Shown in pieces: positions 17,742 through 24,655 of a stretch of DNA of 64,000 nucleotides. Both the position numbers and the translations under genes were made by a program. The stretch comes from Chitinophaga sp. SYP-B3965 (lineage in GTDB: Bacteria; Bacteroidota; Bacteroidia; Chitinophagales; Chitinophagaceae). The stretch is taken from the NCBI RefSeq assembly GCF_009647655.1, contig NZ_WJFD01000002.1:310001-374000 (forward strand). Reading direction: 5' to 3'. Below the pieces are notes generated by a model that saw nothing but the letters and a program-made list of their open reading frames with translations, did not search any database and was not told the origin of the DNA. Numbering within the stretch: the stretch's first letter is position 1; each line of letters starts with the position of its first letter.

Positions 17742-18272
17742 TTAAAACACTTTGTTCAGTTGTTCTTTAAAGATACTGGTGCCTTCCAGGAGATACATAT
17801 CTCCATATGCAGACTCCCACAAAGAGAGGAACTCCGCTTCAAGACCATTAGATTGTTTGGGTGGTGATAACTCCTGGTGCCGGATGATGCCATACTCCCG
17901 GAAATAATTGATATGTCCTTCCACACGTTCCGGAACACCGCTCAGATCATAACCTTTAACCAGGAGGAAAGGAATATCCTGGATCATCACGATCGGGAAT
18001 CGCGGCATGGGATATGTCGCTTCCGGAGGTGGAATATCTGGCCGGCCAATTTTAACCGTAGGATAAAATTCTTCCGGGGGAAGTTCAAAAAGCACCCGTA
18101 AGATCCAGAAGGCGCCCACGCCATCCAGTGTGTTAACGGGAAGTGCAGCCGTAATTTTTTCTAAGGCTTTTTCTTTTCCCAGCGGGATCAGCATATTCAC
18201 AACAGCCATCACATCTGCCGGATCGTAAGCCTCAACAGGTGTATGCAACACTTTATTCAACAACTCATTCAT
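17742..18272 (-). CDS. Hypothetical protein, last gene of a three-gene cassette
   Basis: A 176-residue soluble protein that I do not recognise. It has no signal peptide and no obvious membrane segment. The first 60 residues look helical (LLNKVLHTPVEAYDPADVMAVVNMLIPLGKEKALEKI), followed by a Pro-rich middle (IGRPDIPPPEATYPMPRFPIVMIQDIPFLL) and an acidic end. The ATG at 18272 is preferred over a start at 18332, which would overlap the upstream gene; the chosen start leaves a 10-base gap. It is cotranscribed with the two genes upstream. Function unknown. Confidence 0.65.
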   Translation of the reverse strand: MNELLNKVLHTPVEAYDPADVMAVVNMLIPLGKEKALEKITAALPVNTLDGVGAFWILRVLFELPPEEFYPTVKIGRPDIPPPEATYPMPRFPIVMIQDIPFLLVKGYDLSGVPERVEGHINYFREYGIIRHQELSPPKQSNGLEAEFLSLWESAYGDMYLLEGTSIFKEQLNKVF

Positions 18273-18282
18273 AACAGTTAAT

Positions 18283-18684
18283 TTATTTTCTGTTTTCCGG
18301 AGGGCCATATACAAACACTTGTATGGACCCAATCATTATGCCATTCGTTTTCAGTTGAAACCAATACATACCGGCATGTGGTAAAGGAAGCGGCGGAACC
18401 TCCACTGCAAACTCAATAGGCAGATGAGGATCATTGCCAAAGATCTCCAGCGCTCGTGTATCCAATAATACCTCATGGGTAGTGGCATCCACAAAATGAA
18501 GCGTGATAGATTTCTTCCCTATCACATTGGAAAGAGAAACAAAAACACCCACAGACCGGCCAAAGGTAGCAGGAAATGCAGCCACATTCAATTGATGAAA
18601 AGTTCCGGCTATCACAAACTTCCCCGTACCATGGTCGCGGTAAATGTGATCTGCCAGCAATAATGCCTGTACTTTGATATCCAT
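18283..18684 (-). CDS. DUF6941-like small beta protein
   Basis: A 133-residue protein whose opening (KVQALLLADHIYRDHGTGKFVIAGTFHQLNVAAFPATF) resembles the DUF6941 family, short beta-sandwich proteins with an A-LAD/C-D-x-G-K-x-x-I-x-G-x-F start. The remainder alternates strands and ends GMYWFQLKTNGIMIGSIQVFVYG. It has no signal peptide. Its role is not established. It sits between the two unknown genes of the cassette, 9 bases after the upstream gene and 10 before the downstream one, so the three probably function together. Confidence 0.6.
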   Translation of the reverse strand: MDIKVQALLLADHIYRDHGTGKFVIAGTFHQLNVAAFPATFGRSVGVFVSLSNVIGKKSITLHFVDATTHEVLLDTRALEIFGNDPHLPIEFAVEVPPLPLPHAGMYWFQLKTNGIMIGSIQVFVYGPPENRK

Positions 18685-18693
18685 GCCTGGTTA

Positions 18694-19461
18694 TTATTGT
18701 GGCCCTGCGGAACCATCATGCGTTGGAACCGCGGAAGTAGAATCCCAGGTACCTTGCGCAAAACGATGCAATCTCGCTACGCCCAATCCTGCCGGTTGGG
18801 AGAGAGAGGATAATAATCCTCCGGCCTCCGGAGCATTGCCAACAGCAAATCCCTGTGTGGCAGGATCGGTAGTGGTGAAGTAACAGGCAGAAGAAATAGA
18901 CCAGTGGCCTTGCGTATTATTACCAAAACTTCTGCGTTGCCAGAAGTCATGTGTGCCGCCGGAAGCAGGAGAAATATTCCCGGTTCCGTCCACAGCCCAG
19001 GCCTCCCAGTAAAGAGGAGTAAGCCCATCCGGTAATGCATTGCCTGCTGCATCCTGTGCACGTCGTGTGCTATCTATCTCTTGAACGATCCAGCCATTGC
19101 GGCCTGATGTATTAAAAGAGATATTCCATTGAAAATGGCCATGATTATTCCACACAGCAGGAAGTGTAGTAGCCGACGAAATATCATTTCCCGCAACCGC
19201 GCCAGCAATACCGCCAACCACATTGCCAAAAAAAGTACCAATCGGCCGGCCAACATCACCAATAAATTCTCCTAATGTGCGGCCTCCCACATCTTCTCCC
19301 TCCTGGGCGCTGGGATTTAAACCACTGCTGTCACCACCACGTTGAGAAGTTTTACCGGATGCAAAAAAGGGTTGGGTGCTATGCGAAGAAGTAGCGCTGG
19401 CCGTACTATTCATAAATTGTTTGGAAGAACGCGAACGGGCAGCATGTGCACTCGTTTTCAT
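18694..19461 (-). CDS. Gly/Ala/Ser-rich protein, resembles cargo-type proteins of contractile injection systems
   Basis: A 255-residue protein in three parts. Residues 1-60 are disordered, basic and Ser/Thr-rich with the short block STQPFFASGK, similar in style to the leader of DUF4157-type proteins linked to extracellular contractile injection systems. Residues 60-95 are a glycine-rich hydrophobic stretch (GDVGRPIGTFFGNVVGGIAGAVAG). Residues 100-255 form a Trp/Gly-rich beta domain (HFQWNISFNTSGRNGWIVQEID, YWEAWAVDGTGNISP, GHWSISSACYFTT) with a Thr/Ser-rich end. No Sec signal or HExxH protease motif is seen. The injection-system link is a resemblance from memory and not proven; no sheath or baseplate gene is in this window. 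Confidence 0.6.
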   Translation of the reverse strand: MKTSAHAARSRSSKQFMNSTASATSSHSTQPFFASGKTSQRGGDSSGLNPSAQEGEDVGGRTLGEFIGDVGRPIGTFFGNVVGGIAGAVAGNDISSATTLPAVWNNHGHFQWNISFNTSGRNGWIVQEIDSTRRAQDAAGNALPDGLTPLYWEAWAVDGTGNISPASGGTHDFWQRRSFGNNTQGHWSISSACYFTTTDPATQGFAVGNAPEAGGLLSSLSQPAGLGVARLHRFAQGTWDSTSAVPTHDGSAGPQ

Positions 19462-19665
19462 AATTCAATTATTTAGTTAGAGTTCGGGGTTTACTTTGGG
19501 GTTTGTATGCTTATTAAATATACGGATCTTCCGGAAGTCCTCAAAAAAATCCTCGTTTCCCCTTATTAATCAAACCGTTATCAACCAAAAACGCCTTCGT
19601 TAACAAACAATTAACATTCGCGATAGGATATATATAGTTTCTTGGTATTGGTTTAAAAGCCAATT

Positions 19666-21870
19666 ATGCTCCTTCCACCCATTCACGTGAACTATGTGAT
19701 CCTTGTGATCATTGTGCTTGAGATTGCCGTTTTCTTCAATCAATTGTTGTTCTTTCTTGCGCGTAAACATGAGAAGAACAGGAAGTATCATATGATCCTC
19801 ACAGCCTTGCTGATCATTTATAACATCTGTGAAAACCTGTTTGTGCTGCCGGATCCATTGGTCCCGATTCCTATCATGTGGCAGAATATCCTCAGTGAAA
19901 GCACCGGGTATTTTGTAACCATGTACATTCCCTTTTACTGTTACAAAACACTAGAATTAAAAGTACTGCGCTTTCATGGCCGTTATGGGTTCTTATTCCT
20001 CTTAATACCCATCGGATTTTTATTCCTGATCTATTATCCCCTTACCAATAATCTGGCTTTTGTACTCACATACGCATACTATCCTCCTGCCGCTTATGCC
20101 CTCTGGGCATTGATATCGGCTTACGTTGCCATTCGCTCAAAGTATAAAGAAGACGGAGACAGGGAGAACTACCGTCAACGGTTATGGATCTTTTATGTTG
20201 TTACGGTATGGTGTATTTCTCCTGCTCTTGATGAGTTCTTAACGATTGATAAATGGGTATTAGGCACAATGTTCAATAACGTGAATTTTATAGCACTCAA
20301 CTCTTTTTTTATCATCCAGTCCGTCAGGAAGTTCATGAATGAGCGGGATCAGCTAGAGGAATTAACAGTAAACTTAAAACAGAAAGTAAAAGAAAGAACT
20401 ATTCAGCTTGAAAAAGCTAACGAGCAAAGGACCAATGCCCTGGTAAATCTTGTGCACGAAACAAAAACCCCTCTTACCTTAATAAAGAATTACCTGGAAG
20501 AGTACATTAATAAGTATGGCTACAAAGAAGAACTAGGCATTGTAAAGAATAATATCGATAAACTGAATAAGGACATCAGTAACCTCTTTGACCTGGAAAG
20601 ATATAATAAGGGTTTTGAGATCTATAACCACAACCAGATAGCGGACTTCAGTAAGATCCTGAAAGATAATCTGGCATTACTTAAGAACTATTGCCGCAAT
20701 AAAAACATTACACTGCGGGAGAATATTGCTGAAGACGTATTGATCAAAGCAGACCCGGGCGCCATCAATGGGATCGTCATCAACCTTACAGAGAACGCTA
20801 TAAAATATACCAATGAGGGAGGTGAAATAAATATCGAATTAACAACAGAAGGAAACAGGATTTTTTTTAGTGTAAGCGATAATGGCATTGGCATCACCCG
20901 TGAATTGCATGAAAGGATCTTTGAACCCTATTACCAGATCAATTCAGAAAAAGGTGGGTTCCAGGGAATGGGACTGGGTTTGCCGATTGTTAAAAAAACA
21001 GTTACTGATCTGCTAGGGATCATCAACATTGAAAGCAACCCCAAAAAAGACCCTGGCACAAAGATCAAAGTAACCCTGCAAAAACATGAAAAACAAGAAA
21101 GTGAAGAGGTGGCGGCCCCCAATTATAATGTGAATAATTATGCCGGCCTGGAAATAAGCAAACTCAGCATTTCAGATTCTCCCTACGATGAAAAAAAACT
21201 GACCATCCTGGTTGTAGAAGACAATACGACCATGGTCAGCTATCTCTTCAAGAAACTAAGTGCCAAATATAATGTCACGGTTGCTTACAATGGAACCGAA
21301 GCGCTGGTCAAGATGAGGCAATACCCCGCGCTGCCGGACCTGATCATTTCAGATGTGATGATGGATAAGATGGATGGAATGAAATTTGCCAAAATAATCT
21401 CAGAAGCTCCTGATTATAAACACATTCCGTTCATATTCCTATCCGCAAAACCCAGCAGCCAGGACAGAGCACAGGGTCTGAGACTTGGCGCGCTGGACTT
21501 TATTCACAAGCCCTTCAGCTCTGATGAACTCCTCCTCAAGATTAGCTCCGTACTGGAAAATGCCGCCAAACAGAAGCGCCTGTTATACGACAATGCCTTG
21601 AAAGCCCTAAAAACCGGCGGACATCTCGACTTCAAACAAAAGGATAAAGATGCCGAAGTCGCAAATAAGTTTGAGCAAAACTGCAAAACCTATCAGTTAA
21701 CCCCCCGGGAAATAGATATCTCCAAACTGATCAGCGAAGGTTATTCCTATAAGCAGATCGGCGATACCCTCTTCATCGCAGAAAGGACCGTTAAAAAACA
21801 CGTCCAGAACATCTTTGAAAAAGTCTCCATCACCAACAAGGTACAGCTCATCAATAAACTGGAATCATAG
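19666..21870 (+). CDS. Hybrid histidine kinase with receiver and LuxR-type DNA-binding domain
   Basis: A 734-residue one-protein two-component system. Residues about 8-220 contain six or seven membrane helices; a coiled coil follows (ERDQLEELTVNLKQKVKERTIQLEKANEQ). HisKA carries the phospho-acceptor H264 in VHETKTPLTLI; the ATPase domain has NAIKYTNEGG, DNGIGI and GMGLGLPI. A receiver domain (about 508-625) has D563 in ISDVMMDKMDG and the KPF lysine motif. A LuxR-type helix-turn-helix ends the protein (LTPREIDISKLISEGYSYKQIGDTLFIAERTVKKHVQNIFEKV). It should sense a membrane signal and bind DNA while tethered to the membrane, as in Bacteroidota hybrid systems. Target genes are unknown. Confidence 0.93.
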   Translation: MLLPPIHVNYVILVIIVLEIAVFFNQLLFFLARKHEKNRKYHMILTALLIIYNICENLFVLPDPLVPIPIMWQNILSESTGYFVTMYIPFYCYKTLELKVLRFHGRYGFLFLLIPIGFLFLIYYPLTNNLAFVLTYAYYPPAAYALWALISAYVAIRSKYKEDGDRENYRQRLWIFYVVTVWCISPALDEFLTIDKWVLGTMFNNVNFIALNSFFIIQSVRKFMNERDQLEELTVNLKQKVKERTIQLEKANEQRTNALVNLVHETKTPLTLIKNYLEEYINKYGYKEELGIVKNNIDKLNKDISNLFDLERYNKGFEIYNHNQIADFSKILKDNLALLKNYCRNKNITLRENIAEDVLIKADPGAINGIVINLTENAIKYTNEGGEINIELTTEGNRIFFSVSDNGIGITRELHERIFEPYYQINSEKGGFQGMGLGLPIVKKTVTDLLGIINIESNPKKDPGTKIKVTLQKHEKQESEEVAAPNYNVNNYAGLEISKLSISDSPYDEKKLTILVVEDNTTMVSYLFKKLSAKYNVTVAYNGTEALVKMRQYPALPDLIISDVMMDKMDGMKFAKIISEAPDYKHIPFIFLSAKPSSQDRAQGLRLGALDFIHKPFSSDELLLKISSVLENAAKQKRLLYDNALKALKTGGHLDFKQKDKDAEVANKFEQNCKTYQLTPREIDISKLISEGYSYKQIGDTLFIAERTVKKHVQNIFEKVSITNKVQLINKLES

Positions 21871-21917
21871 CCTAAAACCCGCTATGGCAGGCCCCACTAC
21901 TACTTTATACGCATAAA

Positions 21918-21943
21918 AATAAGGCGGTATCCTTATTGTTTTT
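21918..21943 (+). terminator. Weak terminator after the hybrid kinase
   Basis: A 7-bp stem (AATAAGG / CCTTATT) with a 6-base loop is followed by GTTTTTC. The stem is AU-rich, so termination may be partial and let some transcripts reach the next kinase gene. Confidence 0.5.
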
Positions 21944-22011
21944 CCCCTGCCACTGGCTGAAATTTGATGTGTATAAACCCAATACCTCAAACTTAAACCC
22001 AAAACCAATAG

Positions 22012-22749
22012 ATGATGGCAGCTAACGATATCCTGGACGAACAATCATCAAACGAAATAATGAAATCCATTTTTCGCACCACGTTGCATGAGATCGGTAC
22101 CCCGATCAATGCAGTTGTATCAGCCTCCCGTTTATTAAAACTGGAACTGGACAATGGAAACACCGAATTCGCACACGAGCTTATCCAGATGATCTTCTCT
22201 TCCTCCAATTACCTGCATGAAATATTCGAACGGGTAAGGCTGGCCGCCCAGCAGGAGAACATGCAAAAATTCCAGATGGACGAGATCATCTTTGATTTCA
22301 GAAAGTGGGTGGACAACCTCCTGCATTCCATGGCCGCCATGTTTATGGAAAAAGAGATCTCTATCGTGAAACGCGTTTCAGAAGATTTCCCCGCCACCAT
22401 CTATTCAGATAAAACCTATCTGACCCAGATCATCTATAACATCTTATCCAACGCATTGAAATACAGCCCTAAATCCAGTGGTGTCACCATCGTTTGTTTC
22501 GTCCGCGATAAAAACACGGCCTGTATAGAAATAACAGACCAGGGGATCGGCATCCCCACTTCAGAACTACCCCATATATTCAAAGAATATCACCAGATCG
22601 TATCCGGCTATAAAACAAAATTTGGGGGAATGGGCCTGGGTTTATCCATTGCAAAGAACTTAACGGAGGTCATGGGCGGAAATATAGAAGTAAAAAGCGA
22701 GGTAGGAGAAGGAAGCACCTTCACCGTAACCCTCCCGCTAAAGAAATAA
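22012..22749 (+). CDS. Cytosolic sensor histidine kinase without an input domain
   Basis: A 245-residue protein made of only a kinase core. HisKA contains H26 in TTLHEIGTPINAVV; the ATPase domain has NILSNALKYSPKSSG (N box), DQGIGIPTSELPHIFKEY (G1/F boxes) and GGMGLGLSIAKNL (G2 box), and ends STFTVTLPLKK. There is no membrane segment, PAS or GAF domain, and no response regulator is beside it. It lies 141 bases after the hybrid kinase with only a weak terminator between. It could donate phosphate to the receiver of that protein, which is inference from proximity. Confidence 0.9.
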   Translation: MMAANDILDEQSSNEIMKSIFRTTLHEIGTPINAVVSASRLLKLELDNGNTEFAHELIQMIFSSSNYLHEIFERVRLAAQQENMQKFQMDEIIFDFRKWVDNLLHSMAAMFMEKEISIVKRVSEDFPATIYSDKTYLTQIIYNILSNALKYSPKSSGVTIVCFVRDKNTACIEITDQGIGIPTSELPHIFKEYHQIVSGYKTKFGGMGLGLSIAKNLTEVMGGNIEVKSEVGEGSTFTVTLPLKK

Positions 22750-22801
22750 GTCTCGTAGAGACGTTTGGGGAAGACGACGCGATAGCAGAGAAAAGCTATC
22801 G
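22750..22801 (+). repeat. Two hairpins in the 3' region of the kinase gene
   Basis: GTCTCGTAGAGAC (22750-22762) is a perfect 5-bp stem with a 3-base loop. CGATAGC / GCTATCG (22780-22801) is a second, 7-bp stem with an 8-base loop. Together with the terminator at 22806 they give three hairpins in a row, an arrangement seen in interspersed intergenic repeats. Confidence 0.55.
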
Positions 22802-22805
22802 ATTG

Positions 22806-22836
22806 AAAGGGCCTTCGATTTTTCGAGGGCCTTTTT
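22806..22836 (+). terminator. Rho-independent terminator after the cytosolic kinase
   Basis: A 13-bp stem with two wobble-type mismatches (AAAGGGCCTTCGA facing TCGAGGGCCTTT) and a short T loop ends in T5. Confidence 0.8.
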
Positions 22837-22855
22837 GCTTCGATTGTTTATGCTC

Positions 22856-23650
22856 TTATAAAAAATTTTTCATCGTCGAAATTCCACCGTTTATCGGAGA
22901 TGTTGAAAAGAAAGGGCGGAATGGTTCATCGATCAGGTCAGAGTTTAGGAGTAATGTCTTTAAAGGATTCGTAGCAACATACTTAGCGGGAAATTGACTA
23001 ATGGTCTTTTTTATTTCTTCTATATTATTGAGAATTAACCGGTCTTTTTTGTACCGGTCATGAAGGATGTCTTTAACAATAGGGTAGAATTGAAAATAGA
23101 TTATCAGGATCATGATAAAGAAAACAACGATCATCGCTAAATAGGAGATCTTCATCTTCAAAGGCTGTCCTTCAAATAAAAGAGTGCCAATAGACACTAC
23201 TGCTCCAAAAAGGAAGAGCAAAAACTTTACAAAAGTTGCTTTAACATTAGGCTTACCGGGGCTATAGTCATCATCATAATCGGCAAGCAGATCTTCATAC
23301 TTTGGATATGTATCTGCCAGATTTTTGAAGAATAAGATCCTTCGGAATTTTAAATTGAAAGCTTTCGAATATTCATCGATCTCTACACCATACGATTCTT
23401 TCATCACGCGTTTATTATAGATGCGGCTGTTATTTATTACAACTTTTGATAAAATGGCGATATTCAGCATGATCAGGATTCCCCATAAAGAGGTGCTTGC
23501 CGGATTCTGCGGAAGCCCCCAGAATAATAGATGAACGTTGCCAAACATTACAAAGAATGTCAAAATAACACTTCGCTTTTCTTTAGAATTATAGAAAACG
23601 AATAATGATCTGTAATAGGTGGGGTATAGCTTTTTGACGTGTTTCATCAC
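22856..23650 (-). CDS. Hypothetical membrane protein with two helix pairs
   Basis: A 264-residue protein not assigned to a family. Hydrophobic segments occur at about residues 27-45, 52-70, 138-158 and 167-190, arranged as two hairpins. Between them is a cytosolic-looking region rich in Lys, Tyr and Asp (DTYPKYEDLLADYDDDYSPGKP). The C-terminal 70 residues are soluble (DRLILNNIEEIKKTISQFPAKYV). The gene is visibly more AT-rich than its neighbours, which could mean recent acquisition. It stands alone between the kinase terminator and tRNA-Phe. Confidence 0.7.
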   Translation of the reverse strand: MMKHVKKLYPTYYRSLFVFYNSKEKRSVILTFFVMFGNVHLLFWGLPQNPASTSLWGILIMLNIAILSKVVINNSRIYNKRVMKESYGVEIDEYSKAFNLKFRRILFFKNLADTYPKYEDLLADYDDDYSPGKPNVKATFVKFLLFLFGAVVSIGTLLFEGQPLKMKISYLAMIVVFFIMILIIYFQFYPIVKDILHDRYKKDRLILNNIEEIKKTISQFPAKYVATNPLKTLLLNSDLIDEPFRPFFSTSPINGGISTMKNFL

Positions 23651-23719
23651 AGCAGTTAAGTGATCTCAATAAATAAGGATGATTGATTTGCCTTACTGCT
23701 TAAATGTGGAGTTTTTTCT

Positions 23720-23753
23720 AAAAAAAAGAGACCATCTTTCGATGATCTCTTTT
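23720..23753 (-). terminator. Terminator of the tRNA-Phe transcript
   Basis: On the minus strand AAAAGAGATCATC pairs with GATGGTCTCTTTT (one G-U) across a 4-base loop and continues into T8. It begins only 3-4 bases after the mature tRNA end. Confidence 0.85.
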
Positions 23754-23756
23754 CCG

Positions 23757-23829
23757 TGGTGTGAGCCGGGATCGAACCGGCGACACAAGGATTTTCAGTC
23801 CTTTGCTCTACCAACTGAGCTACCGCACC
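23757..23829 (-). tRNA. tRNA-Phe (anticodon GAA)
   Basis: A 73-base cloverleaf without an encoded CCA. The D arm is GCTC/GAGC, the anticodon stem AAGGA/TCCTT holds the loop CTGAAAA with anticodon GAA, and the T arm is GCCGG-TTCGATC-CCGGC. The acceptor stem GGTGCGG / TCACACC has a C-A mismatch at 5:68 and a G-U pair at 7:66, the only irregularity. It has its own promoter and terminator, so it is a one-gene transcript. Confidence 0.95.
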
Positions 23830-23855
23830 ATGTACCCCGTTTGTTATGGGGAATG

Positions 23856-23885
23856 CAAAAGTATGATATTCTTTGAAAAAACAAA
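23856..23885 (-). promoter_or_regulatory. Promoter of tRNA-Phe
   Basis: On the minus strand TTTG (23882-23885), an 18-base spacer and TACTTTTG (23856-23863) fit the Bacteroidota consensus. The predicted start is about 20 bases before the tRNA 5' end. Confidence 0.65.
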
Positions 23886-23890
23886 AAATT

Positions 23891-24655
23891 TTATTGAAGA
23901 ATTTCCTGCCTCGCAACAATTCCATTCCACAATTCATTTCGCCACTCCAAAGCCTTCATTGCAAAAATAGCACTTTCCTCCCATTTCGTTTCATCATCAC
24001 CGCACAATTCCAGTACCATTTGCTGCGCTAAAATACTATGATGATCTCCATCCACTTCAATATGTCTTTCCAGGTAATAAACAAAGATATCCAGCTTGCC
24101 GGGGAACTGCTCATTCAGGTCTTTTACCAGCGAATAGAACATATCCGGGATCAGGTCTTCCCGCCCGTAAGTGAATACAGCGGCCATTAAGTGAGCTTTG
24201 CCTGTAGCGATCACCCCAAAAGTGAAGTCCAGGAACCCTTTAACCGAAGGCGGTAGTTTTGCTGTTAAAGCCCCGATAGGTTTGCCTTGCTGCACACCGG
24301 AAACCAATTGCAGAATAGCTGTAGTATCAGCACCAGCCTGTTCCATGGCCTTGAGGTACAATTCGAAATGACTAAACCGTTTGCCCGAAGCATCCACATC
24401 ACTTTCCTCCCCTACTACGATCTCATTGATTAAAAATCGCGTCTCGGGAGAGCCCTTCGGCACCCAGGGCGTCGTTACGCAAGTGAGTTCCTGCTGTAAA
24501 CCTTTCAACAGGCTCATAAAATCCCACACTGCAAAAACGTGGTGTTCCATAAACAACCGCACGTCCTCCATCGTTTTTAACTGACCGTATAACGGATGTT
24601 CCACAATACGGTTGCGCACCTCCGCTATCTGCTGTTCTATCTGTTTAGTTCCCAT
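23891..24655 (-). CDS. DUF3050 domain protein (haem-oxygenase-like fold)
   Basis: A 254-residue soluble protein of the DUF3050 family. Family blocks include RNRIVEHPLYGQLKTMEDVRLFMEHHVFAVWDFMSLLKGLQ near the start, then PETRFLINEIVVGEESD, HFELYLKAMEQAGAD and FVYYLERHIEVDGDHHSILA. The conserved His, Glu and Asp residues in these blocks suit a helical metal-binding fold like haem oxygenase or TenA, but no reaction is established. Its start overlaps the 3' end of recQ by 11 bases, so the two are probably cotranscribed. A start at 24664 is possible and would add three residues. Confidence 0.85.
   Translation of the reverse strand: MGTKQIEQQIAEVRNRIVEHPLYGQLKTMEDVRLFMEHHVFAVWDFMSLLKGLQQELTCVTTPWVPKGSPETRFLINEIVVGEESDVDASGKRFSHFELYLKAMEQAGADTTAILQLVSGVQQGKPIGALTAKLPPSVKGFLDFTFGVIATGKAHLMAAVFTYGREDLIPDMFYSLVKDLNEQFPGKLDIFVYYLERHIEVDGDHHSILAQQMVLELCGDDETKWEESAIFAMKALEWRNELWNGIVARQEILQ

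Noticed and set aside
22803-22997. A 64-codon plus-strand frame after the kinase terminator
   Set aside because: It begins in the terminator stem and is antisense to the membrane protein.
23656-23937. A minus-strand frame reading AVAQLVEQRTENPCVAGSIPAHTT
   Set aside because: This is the usual chance translation of a tRNA gene; the real feature is tRNA-Phe.
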